Source: Hofstenia miamia
Taxonomy: Eukaryota; Xenacoelomorpha; Acoela
Direction of reading: 5' to 3'
NCBI GenBank assembly: GCA_004352715.1
Contig: SCFE01000069.1
Coordinates: forward strand, 1,692,894-1,756,893
DNA length: 64,000 nt
Part shown: piece by piece, positions 21,417 to 31,815 of the stretch
How the letters are laid out: each line of letters begins with the position of its first letter
Numbering within the stretch: the stretch's first letter is position 1
The notes under the pieces: model-generated
Told to the model about the DNA's origin: nothing
Databases searched by the model: none
Seen by the model: only the letters and a program-made list of their open reading frames with translations
Position numbers and translations under genes: made by a program

Positions 21417-24400
21417 GTTTGAGAACTTCTTCACACTCTCATTCTTCTGTTTGTTGTCGAGAGTTCCTCTGGCTGCTGGGCTCTGCACACTCTCTTCTTC
21501 ATTGGTGGGTGCATCATTTCCTTCAAGTTTCCTAAATGCAGTCAATAAATTTATATCCCATGTCTCAGGGTCATATATAGGTTTATTTCTCACTGCCCTC
21601 TGAGGCAGTGTTCTTTGACTTGGGTCATCATCTCTGATCTCCACTGTGTATTCATCATCAAATTCTTCTTCATGTACACTATCTAAATCATACATATTGT
21701 ATATAATCTCATTGCTGTTAATTCGGCATATTTTAAATTCAGTGTTGTCATCTATTCTCATTTCTTCAATGTCTGCTGTTGCTCTATTCAAGTTTTGAAA
21801 ATGTAAGAGTCTATTGTTATCTAGCATGTATTCATTGTTCAGTAGTGTTTGTGTTATCATGTGGGGACCATACTGTTTTCAACTTCCAGACTTGGTTCAT
21901 GTCTACAAGTTTATTCGGTGTGAACATGTATACCTTATTGCCTACTTTGTGTGTGTGACCATAGATTTTTTAATTATAATTGCATTGTTGTCTCACTGCT
22001 GACTTCTTTATGTTGTAACACATCGTTTCATGAATTCCTGTGATCTGATTTCTTAATTGTTGTATGTATGCATTATCCAATTTCCCGCTGTAATTGGTGT
22101 ACTGCATTGAGAGCGGGGTTGCTGCCTCTCTTCCGAACTTGGCTTTGAATGGTGATACTCCAGTTGTTGCATGTACCAAGGTATTGTATTAATATTTGAT
22201 CATTTTGATAACCTCTCTCCATTTATTTCCTCATATTCGTGTTGTTGCTACCCTAATTAGCTTGATCAATGTTTGGTTAATACGCTCTACTGCTCTGTTG
22301 GCCTGAGGGTGATAGGCGGTTGTCTGTTCACTTGCAATTTCCAATAGCTTTGCCATCTCTTGGAAAAGTCCACTTTTGAACTGAGGTCCTTTATTTGTTA
22401 TGATCATTTCCATTGGTCCCAATCTCAATATCCATTCTTTTAAGACTAGCTTGGCTGTGGTTTCCGCCGTGGTGTTCCACATCAGGACAATTCTTGCATA
22501 TTTGGTAAAGTTGTCCATCACTAGTAGGTACTGATAACCTTTGGCGTCCTTTGATAGCATCTCCAAATCTATATGAACTATTTCATTGGGTTGCATTGCA
22601 ATGATTTTCTCTAATGGTGCTCATTGTTTTGGGAAGTGCTGTTTATTGTTTAGGAGGCATGTCATGCATTTGTTAATGATGTCTTTGACGACTTTGCTGA
22701 TGGCTGTTGTTATGAACTGTGCGTTGAATGTTTTCTCTGTCTGTGTTATTCCTAAGTGGCCTTTTTCGTGGATTTTCCATATTAATTCCCTCTTGAAGTA
22801 ATCAGGTATCGTGATTTGGTTATTTCTGGCTTCAACATATAGCAGTCCATTCTTGTTGATCTTCCACTTGTAACATTCATAATATCCTGCTGTTATTTTA
22901 GATAATATCATTCGTGGTTCTTTAATCTTTTTTATAATCTTGCTTAGGACTATGTCATCTTTTTGTTTGTCCACTATCTCTTGTTCTGTTATTTCCTCTC
23001 TTATGAGTATCAGCAGTACTGCTTGACCCTTCTTATCCACGTTTATCTCTGGCAGCCCCTCATATTCAGTGTGTGGCAGGAACTGAAATTGCTTCTTCTC
23101 TCCATCTGTTTTTGTTGCATCTCTTTGGTACTCTGGGAGTGATGTCCAGAAATCCGCGTTGTTGTGTAATGTGCCTTTTCTGTGTTCAATCGTAAATGTG
23201 AATTTGTTTAGCTACTCAATCCACAGGGACACTATTCCGGACTTGTCTCCCGAAAACTTCTTCAACCAGGCCAGACTGCTGTTATCTGTTCATACTCTAA
23301 ACTCCCTTCCTATGAGGAAATGTCGAAATTTTTTGATGCTTTCAATCAGTGCAAGCATTTCTACTTTGGTGGAGCCGTAGTTCTCTTTGCTGGCCCTTAG
23401 CTTGCGGCTGAAGAACTGGATGGGTACTTCTTTCCCATTTCTTATTTGGCCCAATGTTGCTCCAATTGCCACCTTACTTGCGTTGCAATCTAGTATGAAT
23501 TTCTCATTGTAATCAGGTGTGTTGAGGGAAGGTAATTTCGCGAGTTCTTCTTTGATGTTATTGAGTTCCTCTTGTTCTTGCCACGTCCATACAAATGGAA
23601 CTGCCTTCCTCATCAATCAGGTCATCTTTGCCGTTTTTCCAGCTATATTTGGAATGAAGGTTCCGTAGTAATTGAAGAATCCCATGATTCTCTGTATATC
23701 CTTTTTATTATTTGGTTTCTCTATCTTCCAGATCATCTCTCTGGCATTGTCCTTCATGCATATCCTCCCTTTTTCTATCGTCCTTCAGAGGAACACTATT
23801 TTTTCTTTCAGGATGTCGCACTTATTTCCATTGATTCAGAGTCCCGCGTTTTCTAAAATCATTAGTGTCCTTTCCAATTTTTCCAGGTGTTCTTGGACTG
23901 TGTTGCTTGTGACTATGATGTCATCTATATAGGCGTTGACTCCCTCTTCCATTCAATGTGTCTTGTTTTTAAGTACCTTCATTATGTATCTCTGGAATGT
24001 TGCTGGTGCATTGCAAAGTCCAAACGCCATATATATCCATTTGTACAGCCCGTATGGGGTTATGAATGCTGTCTTCTCTATGTCCTCTTCTTCCATTTTC
24101 ACTTGCCAGTAAGCCTTACATAAATCCAAAGTTGTAAAATATTTATGTTTACTGGCTTTGTAGAGCATGTCTTCTATTTGCAGTAAGGGGTACGAATCCT
24201 TCTTTGTCACCTCATTGAGTTTACGGAAATCAATGCATAGTCAGTACTTATTTCCCTGCTTTACAAACATGGTTGGTGCTGCGTACGGGCTTTTGCTCGG
24301 CCAGATGATTTTATTGTCAATTAGTTCTTCTAGTATCTGATTGTATTCTTCCTTCAGCTGCTTGGGTACTCTTCTGACTGGTAATTTGATCAGTTTGTCT

Positions 24401-25482
24401 GTTGTCATGACGATTTTGTGTTTTTCACCTACTGCCTGACCAACACTTATCTCTCCATAGTTGAATATACATTTATGCTTTTCTAGAAGTGTCCTTAGTT
24501 GCATGATGTCTTGTTCTTCTAGATGTTGATAATCCTCATCATTTATCTCAGGTACCCTGTGTGTATCTTCCTCATCTGCTATCGTCCCAATGCCCTCGAC
24601 TTGGCTTATGGGAGTACTCGCAACTTTGATGGTGTTCGTCCACTTGCCCTCAAGTCGGCAATGTGGAGTACTATCCACTTTCCTTTGCAAGTCCTTGAAT
24701 CGACTATGCAAATTACTTTCTCCATCGTCGTCTTCCATTGCCTTCCAAATATGTCTGATGTTGGTTCTAATGTATTTTCTGTATATTCTTATCTGAGATC
24801 TTTTCAGATTCACATTCTGGTTTGTAGTATTGAGAATTGGTACCCTTCCTTTCCTGTGTTTTATCGTACAAATGCTGGACACATCAAAACTCATTTCGTG
24901 TTAATGCCTTTATTGTCATATAGCATTATATCAGCCTTTGATATTGTCTTCTGTCTTGATTGTGTGCATTTTCCACTGATGCGGCTGTAGATGAATGTCT
25001 TCTTGCAATTGAAATGTAATTGTTCTCTGTTTTTCCTGTTCCTCTTTGATTTCTATCTCTTCTTCTTCTACTTTTATTGTTTTGTTGTTGTAGTTAATGA
25101 CACAGCCATTTTTTGTCAGAAAATCATTTCCTAATATGACTTTGTATGGTAATGTGTTGTTATGTGTATCCACCACCACCAAAAGTTGTTCAAACGTTGT
25201 GTTCGAGTTTCTCATTTGTGCAACATTTATCATTCCCTTCGTGTTGATGTAATCCCCTGACGTGTTAATTAATCTCTTGTTACAATTCTTCATGTCTTCT
25301 TGTTGGAATCCCAGTTTCGTAGCACATTCATCAGTAATTATAGATGTTGCTGCTCCGGTATCGATTGTTGCTTTTGTCATCACTCCATTAATGGCTATTG
25401 TTATCGTATTCATCATGTCAAGGTTTGTTAGGATCATTATAGATGCATGGTTGTTATGAGTCAGTGCTCTACTTAGTTTTCC
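21417..25482 (-). pseudogene. pol: pol (PR-RT-RH-IN), F1 copy A
   Basis: Near duplicate of copy B at an offset of 10103-10108 bases. Shared defects include TGA before LMRK, TGA before the integrase core, TAA and TGA after the core, and the Asp-to-Asn change in ITNKGPQF. Differences: this copy keeps five bases at 24413-24420 (VGEKHKIVMTTDKL), so protease-linker-RT is open from 24894 to 24241. It has its own TGA before TDN (23290-23292) and TAG in the EYLN motif. YIDD is present. Protease IDTGAATS is canonical. The C-terminal part after integrase runs into the N gap. Not functional. Confidence 0.9.
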
Positions 25483-25899
25483 GACTGCTTGTCAATTGGT
25501 ACTGCTTTATCAATTTCGTCTTCCATCTGTAGTACGTCCTCTTCATTGTAGTATGCTTCCTTGTCACCAATGACGTTTATTTGCTTTGGGCAATCCGGTT
25601 TTTTGTGTCCTTTCTGTCCGCAACCATAGCATTTAATGTTTTTCTCTTTTAATTTCCTCATTTTTCCGTCCTTTCCCTTTACTTTTTTTATTTTTTTTGT
25701 TTTGCTTCGGAGTAAGTTATATTAGGGTTGTGCGACTTGAAGTTGCTTTTCCATGTTGGTGCATCTCTGTACCATGCGGCTTTCTCATATATCTGAGCAT
25801 TGTTCTTGATAATGGCTTGTACATCAACAGCCTTCCTGATCATTCTTTCTAATTTGTCGTCAATGTTGCATTTAATTTCGAATTGTGTTTTGATGCTTT
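25473..25899 (-). pseudogene. gag: gag C-terminal part, F1 copy A
   Basis: It contains the nucleocapsid knuckle CYGCGQKGHKKPDC and upstream capsid tail SIKTQFEIKCNIDDKLERMI, ending with the same GAA AAC TAA as copy B. A one-base loss relative to copy B in the T run near 25690 (encoding KKK) shifts the frame. The segment is cut at a single n (25900), where the sequence jumps to an RT fragment. Confidence 0.85.
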
Positions 25900-25900
25900 N
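25900..25900. other. single-n scaffold join
   Basis: To the left is the gag C-terminal coding region and to the right the pre-RT region of another copy, out of biological order. The n is therefore an artificial junction. Confidence 0.85.
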
Positions 25901-27056
25901 GATGATTTTATTGTCAATTAGTTCTTCTAGTATCCGATTGTATTCTTCCTTTAGCTGCTCAGGTACTCTTCTGACTGGTAGTTTGATTGATTTGTCTGTT
26001 GTTGTGATGATTTTGTGTTTTTCACCTACTGCCTGACCAACACTTATCTCCCTGTAGTTGAATATACATTTATGCTTTTCTAGAAGTGTTCTTAATTGCA
26101 TGATATCTCGTTCTTCTAGATGTTGGTAATCCTCATCATTTATCTTGGGTATCCTGTGTGTATCTTCCTCTTCTGCTTCCGTCCCAACGCCCTCAAGTTG
26201 GCTTTTGGGAGTACTCGTGACTTTGATGGTGTTCATCCACTTGCCCTCAAGTCAGCCATGTGGAGTAATATCCACTTTCCTTTGCAAATCCTTGAGTCGA
26301 CCATGCAAATTACTTGCTCCATCATCGTCTTCCATTGCCTTCCAAATGAGTCTGATGTTGGTTCTAATGTATTTTCCGTATATTCTTATCTGGGATCTTT
26401 TCAGATTCATGTTCCAGTTTGTAGCATTGAGTATTGGTACCCTTCCTTTTCCGTTTTTTATCGTGCAAACGCTAGATGGCATTGAAACTCGTTTGGTGTT
26501 GATGCCTTTATTGTCATATAGCATTATATCAGCTGTGATATTGTCTTCTATCTCGATTGTATGCATTTTCCACTGGTGTTGCTGTAGGTGAATGTCTTCT
26601 TGCAATTGAAATGTCATTGTTCTCTGTTTTTCCCGTTCCCCTTTGATTTCCATTTCATCTTCTTTTACCTTTATTGTTTTGTTCACATAGTTAATGACAC
26701 AACCATTTTTTGTCAGAAAATCATTTCCTAGTATGACTTCGTATGGTATTGCATTGTTGTGTGTATCCACCACCACCAAATGTTGTTCAAACATCATGTT
26801 CGTGATTCTCATTTGTGCAACTTTTATCATTCCTTTCATGTTGATATAATCCCCTGACACATTAATTAATCTCTTGTTACAATTCTTCATGTCTTCTCGT
26901 TGGAATCCCAGTTTCGTAGTGCATTCATCAGTAATTATAGATGTTGCTGCTCCAGTATCAATTTTTGCTTTCATCATCACTCCATTAATGGCTATTGTTA
27001 TCATATTCATCATGTCGAGGTTAGTTAGGATCATTATCTCTCTACTTAGTTTTCCA
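25901..27056 (-). pseudogene. pol: pol 5' part (protease to start of RT), F1 copy C
   Basis: Frame 27034-26252 encodes protease: IDTGAATSIITDECTTKLGF, RLINVSGDYINMKGMI, EVILGNDFLTKNGCVINYVN, followed by the linker. After a TGA in the linker, frame 26236-25901 continues with EISVGQAVGEKHKIITTTDK and LPVRRVPEQLKEEYNRILEE, the N-terminal RT approach. It is cut at the n. More diverged from A and B than they are from each other, with fewer stop codons. The active-site DTG is intact. Confidence 0.85.
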
Positions 27057-28716
27057 ACTCCTTGTTGGTTGGTTCTGCTTTGTCCATTTCGTCTTCCGTT
27101 TGTAGTACGTCTTCTTCATCATAGTATGCTTCCTCGTCACCAATGACGTTTATTTGCTTTGGGCAGTCCAGTTTTTTGTGTCCTTTCTGTCTGCAACAGT
27201 AGCATTTAACGTCCTTTTCTTTTACTTTCCTCATTTTGCCATCCTTTCCTTTCACTTTTATTATTTTTTCTTGTTTCTCCTCAGAGTAGGTTTTATTGGG
27301 GGTGTGTGACTTGAAGTTGCTTTTCCATGTTGGTGCATCTCTGTACAATGCGGCTTTCTCATATATCCAAGCATTGCTCTCAATAGTGGCTTGTATATCG
27401 ACAGCCTTCCTGACCATTCTTTCTAATTTGTCATCAATGTTGCATTTAATTTCGAATTGTGTTTTGATGCTTTCTGGTATACTCTTGCAGATATGCGAGA
27501 ACAATTCATATTTCAAATAGCTGTTTCTTCTAGAGCTAAGCATCAAGAGCCGCTCAACTTGTTGCATGTAGTTTCGGATGTCGTCAGTTTTTCTCATTTT
27601 TGTTGTGTTCAAGATAATTCGGTACTGGTTCTTGAAGCTTTCATTTTCATAGTAATTAATGAAGTCTCCTATTAGCAGTTGATAATCCCTTTTTGTCTCT
27701 GCGTCCAATAACAGATAGTGTTGAGATGCTGCTCTGGTTAGGTATAGTGGAAGTCTCACCGCTGCTGCTTGTTGGCTCACTTTCTGTTCCACCATTGTTA
27801 ATTCGAACATTTGTAGCCACTCAGCAAATATGGGATTATAACCATCTACTTTCCTGTTGAATTTGGGTAGTGTCGCTTTGCATGGAATTGTATCATTGGC
27901 TGTTAATTGTGGTAGAATCAAATTCTCATATTTCGGCTTTCTGTGATTTGTTTGTATGTCCTCCTCCTGCAGTTGTGTGGTCACTGCTTTCTTGATCTCA
28001 TTTATTATTTTTTGTTTTTCAATGTCAGAATCTTCATCTGATTCTTTGAATGCTACCTCCTTTCAGATCAGCATATGTGGTGCCTGTAGTTCGCTGTCTT
28101 TTCTGGCTTGGAATTCGATTTCATGAGATTGCATGTTGTTTCTATTCTCTTCTTCTGTTAAGCGTAGCAGTCTCAATTTATCTTTGAGTTGTTCCAATTC
28201 TCCCGCCTGTAGGTCATTGTCCTCAATTAATTGTCTGTTTGTTCTTTCTAGTTCTTGGTTTTTCTCTTGCCATCACTGGTTTTCTTCTAGAAACCTTTTG
28301 TTGGACTCCGACAGTTGGTGAGTCAAGATTTTAATTTCGTTTTGAAATAACTGATTTTGTTCTTCTAATCGCATTTCCATGTTTACTCTGATTTCACTCA
28401 ATATTGATTCGTTTTGGCATTCCATTTCTTTGACCTTCTCAGTCAATTGTTCTACTTGTTGCCTTAAGGTTTCCTCACTCTCTTGACTCTTTTTTAACAA
28501 CACCATTATATCTAGTGGGTTTGTGTCTATGGGGTTCATCTCTGGGGGTGAACTAAAAGATTGTAGTTTTGTATCTGTGGCATCTGTTGCTGAATGCTCA
28601 CCGAAGTACAGTGATGATTGAATTGTTCTGGGAGTTACTGCTTTCATTGCAGTTTTCTTTGCGCTTCCTTTTCTGGTTTTTGTCATTTTCCTTCTGGTTT
28701 GTAGTGGCTTTCCCAT
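27046..28716 (-). pseudogene. gag: gag, F1 copy C (nearly intact)
   Basis: The ATG at 28716 and TAA at 27046 are in one frame (556 codons). Frame 28716-28273 (147 codons) carries the basic N-terminus and coiled coil (LRQQVEQLTEKVKEMECQNE) and ends at a stop in the LEENQ region. Frame 27984-27046 (312 codons) has NPIFAEWLQMFELTM, LPLYLTRAASQHYLLLDAET and the knuckle CYCCRQKGHKKLDC. The knuckle spacing is normal, but Gly-Cys-Gly has become Cys-Cys-Arg. Few stops separate the parts, so this is the best F1 gag here. Confidence 0.85.
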
Positions 28717-28898
28717 CTCTAGGTTGCGATTCCAGGATCTCTGTGAAGTGCATTTGTTTGGTTTAGGGTATCTCTCTTCATTTCATTAGTAGTTGGTTTG
28801 TGTAAACAGCTCGTTGCTTTCATACTTTCACTTATAACTTATGATGTCGTTTTTCGGGTGGTTTAACTGAATGTTTCTTCTGTAGGTTTGCTGTTCTT

Positions 28899-28915
28899 GG
28901 CTGTCATTGTTGCCA
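28899..28915 (-). other. primer binding site, tRNA-Arg-like
   Basis: TGGCAACAATGACAGCC follows the LTR end on the minus strand. It is the same site as at 17233 with further differences in the positions that are CpG or its complement in the Arg version. Confidence 0.6.
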
Positions 28916-29822
28916 TGTAATATCCTCTACCAGGCGTTATCACTGTTTGTCTACTGTTACCTTGTAACATTAGCTGTGTTATTGTGGGTAAGGATTTACT
29001 TGTTGTTACTGCTTGACTAGTTTCTTCTGTTATCTTATGTAACCTTAATTAACTATTCACTTTTTAGGTGATGAAGCCATGTGGTAACCTCTGTAGCAAT
29101 CTTCTAGTGGGCATCTGCCCAAAGCGGATCTCCACATCCAATTTCACCATTCCATCCAATGCTTGAGTGCCACTTCTCAGCTCAATCAAGATAGCTTATG
29201 TGTACCCTACATTAGGTCAGTGCTTACTCAAGACATGGCACAACTTGACTTAATCTCTATTGTGTAAAAGTGTTATATTTATTTGCAACCTGAAACTGTT
29301 ACTAGTTGTTCATTCAATATGACATGTAGCCATTACCAAAATATGTTGGCTTAGTTAAATAAATTCTATTTGAACAACTTCCTAAAAGGACCCTAGAATT
29401 GTTCCCTGTGATGTATCCAGACCACTACTAAACACTGCTCGATTAGCTCAACATTGTATTAAATAATCAAACCGTTAATAAGATGAAAAATAAGAATTCT
29501 AAGTAAAATTCTTTATCAAATGCTTACAGTAAGTTTCAATGTATTTATAGTATTTCAAAAGAAGTACCTGTCGATTTAAATTTCAAACTTCTGCCAAAAT
29601 GGCGGCGATAAAATAACGTAAGCGTCGTTTTGTCAAAAGTATTTTTATCGACAGATACAATTATCTTTTATTGACACATATTTTATTCTTGGTTGCATTT
29701 TACAAATTAATCTGAAATCATAGCAACTAATTGATTGTAATATTTTTTAATCAATTCTTTTTCGATCTTAGTCTCTTCTGCGACATTTGCAGCTTTTTTC
29801 AGGTTATTTTGGATGATGCTAC
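28916..29822 (-). repeat. F1 5' LTR of copy C (internally deleted)
   Basis: TGTAATATCCTCTACCAGGC to GGATGATGCTAC. About 290 central bases are missing at AACAACTTCCTAAAAGGACC. The motif AAAATGGCGGCGATAAAATA near 29598 is the YY1-like site. The outer end adjoins an F3 LTR fragment without a clear duplication. Confidence 0.8.
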
Positions 29823-30610
29823 TTTAACTCTTTACTCTGAAATGAGATATGTTTCATTAACCTTTACGTATCTAGAGTAACTTGATACTGTTTAGGTATA
29901 CCACCATTGCAGTTCTGCTCTGTGATCTGGCTATGGCATCTGGCTGACTCCAATCTCTGAATAAATCCACATGTGCCTCCATCATTGATTGAGTAGTTCC
30001 AAGTCTCAGCTCAACTATGTTCTTATATGTTCCCTATCCTAACTCAGTGCACCTCTCAATGCTGTTTGAAACTGACTTAAACTCAATTTTGTAATGTTTA
30101 TTTATGTTAATTCACAACCTTGCAATGTCACAAGCAGCTTAATAAGTGATTACTTTAGCCATTATCAAAAACTATTGGCTTTAACTAATTTAATTAAAAT
30201 AAATCACATAATAACTTGCAACTTCCTACCTTACATTTAAATAACAATACATGCTCAGTCTCTTTATCAGTCTATTATAGGTCACCTAAGTCTATAATAA
30301 TATATGTATAACCTATGGTAGGCTATCCAGCCCTTTTACTGATATCAACTTTTAAGTACATGTAAACAAAAGAGTCAATAGCCAGCTAAACAGAGAAAAA
30401 CTCCTAATTGTATACCTAATTTAAATGCAGATTCATGGTTTGGATCAATCACCCTTGAGTTGCTCCTGATATGTGCCCAAACCACTACTACTGCATTTAC
30501 CATTTAGCTTGACATTGAATAATAATAAGCAAACCATGTTAAATCTAAGAATAAGATTTCCAAAGAATTTACATCAACAAATTCCAAACTAATTTACACT
30601 CTATTTATAA
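29823..30610 (-). repeat. F3 LTR fragment, minus orientation
   Basis: Reverse complement of the LTR at 6848-7945: TAGGTATACCACCATTGCAG, TTGATTGAGTAGTTCC, AACCACTACTACTGCATTTA and others. Truncated on the left by the F1 LTR and on the right by the N gap. Confidence 0.75.
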
Positions 30611-31610
30611 NNNNNNNNNNNNNNNNNNNNNNNNNNNNNNNNNNNNNNNNNNNNNNNNNNNNNNNNNNNNNNNNNNNNNNNNNNNNNNNNNNNNNNNNNN
30701 NNNNNNNNNNNNNNNNNNNNNNNNNNNNNNNNNNNNNNNNNNNNNNNNNNNNNNNNNNNNNNNNNNNNNNNNNNNNNNNNNNNNNNNNNNNNNNNNNNNN
30801 NNNNNNNNNNNNNNNNNNNNNNNNNNNNNNNNNNNNNNNNNNNNNNNNNNNNNNNNNNNNNNNNNNNNNNNNNNNNNNNNNNNNNNNNNNNNNNNNNNNN
30901 NNNNNNNNNNNNNNNNNNNNNNNNNNNNNNNNNNNNNNNNNNNNNNNNNNNNNNNNNNNNNNNNNNNNNNNNNNNNNNNNNNNNNNNNNNNNNNNNNNNN
31001 NNNNNNNNNNNNNNNNNNNNNNNNNNNNNNNNNNNNNNNNNNNNNNNNNNNNNNNNNNNNNNNNNNNNNNNNNNNNNNNNNNNNNNNNNNNNNNNNNNNN
31101 NNNNNNNNNNNNNNNNNNNNNNNNNNNNNNNNNNNNNNNNNNNNNNNNNNNNNNNNNNNNNNNNNNNNNNNNNNNNNNNNNNNNNNNNNNNNNNNNNNNN
31201 NNNNNNNNNNNNNNNNNNNNNNNNNNNNNNNNNNNNNNNNNNNNNNNNNNNNNNNNNNNNNNNNNNNNNNNNNNNNNNNNNNNNNNNNNNNNNNNNNNNN
31301 NNNNNNNNNNNNNNNNNNNNNNNNNNNNNNNNNNNNNNNNNNNNNNNNNNNNNNNNNNNNNNNNNNNNNNNNNNNNNNNNNNNNNNNNNNNNNNNNNNNN
31401 NNNNNNNNNNNNNNNNNNNNNNNNNNNNNNNNNNNNNNNNNNNNNNNNNNNNNNNNNNNNNNNNNNNNNNNNNNNNNNNNNNNNNNNNNNNNNNNNNNNN
31501 NNNNNNNNNNNNNNNNNNNNNNNNNNNNNNNNNNNNNNNNNNNNNNNNNNNNNNNNNNNNNNNNNNNNNNNNNNNNNNNNNNNNNNNNNNNNNNNNNNNN
31601 NNNNNNNNNN
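30611..31610. other. assembly gap (1000 N)
   Basis: Exactly 1000 N. The inner part of the F2 3' LTR must lie here, because only its last ~190 bases are seen to the right. Confidence 0.95.
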
Positions 31611-31803
31611 TTCTTACCAATTGTCAAATATCATTTTGTACTGCCAATTAATTAATAGAAAAATTACTGCCTATAAATTGTACAAAATAATTAACTAATC
31701 ATAATCATGTGTTTTTACAATTAATATTTATATCAAAATTCAGTCTGCTTTCATTCCTTTGTTTCTCTTAATTTGACCACACATGATTCTGAATTATGTT
31801 ACA
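31611..31803 (-). repeat. F2 3' LTR, outer 193 bases
   Basis: Almost identical to 42419-42609 (TTCTTACCAATTGTCAAATA through GAATTATGTTACA). In LTR sense it begins TGTAACATAATTC, immediately after a polypurine run. The pair of LTRs defines the F2 element boundaries. Confidence 0.9.
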
Positions 31804-31815
31804 CTCCCCCTCCAG
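31804..31815 (-). other. polypurine tract of F2
   Basis: GGAGGGGGAG precedes the LTR on the minus strand and also encodes the final Gly-Gly-Gly-Val of ORF3. Confidence 0.8.

Noticed and set aside
20222-21535. Long open frames crossing runs of N (also at 30601, 44171, 56890 and 59249).
   Set aside because: They are artefacts of untranslated N blocks.
11263-25482. Possible alternative genetic code, because TGA dominates in-frame stops in pol.
   Set aside because: TAA and TAG also occur at conserved sense positions (for example TAG and TAA for Tyr in EYLN), and TGA sits at Arg, Gln, Gly and Trp sites alike. F2 gag and integrase are open under the standard code. Decay explains it better.
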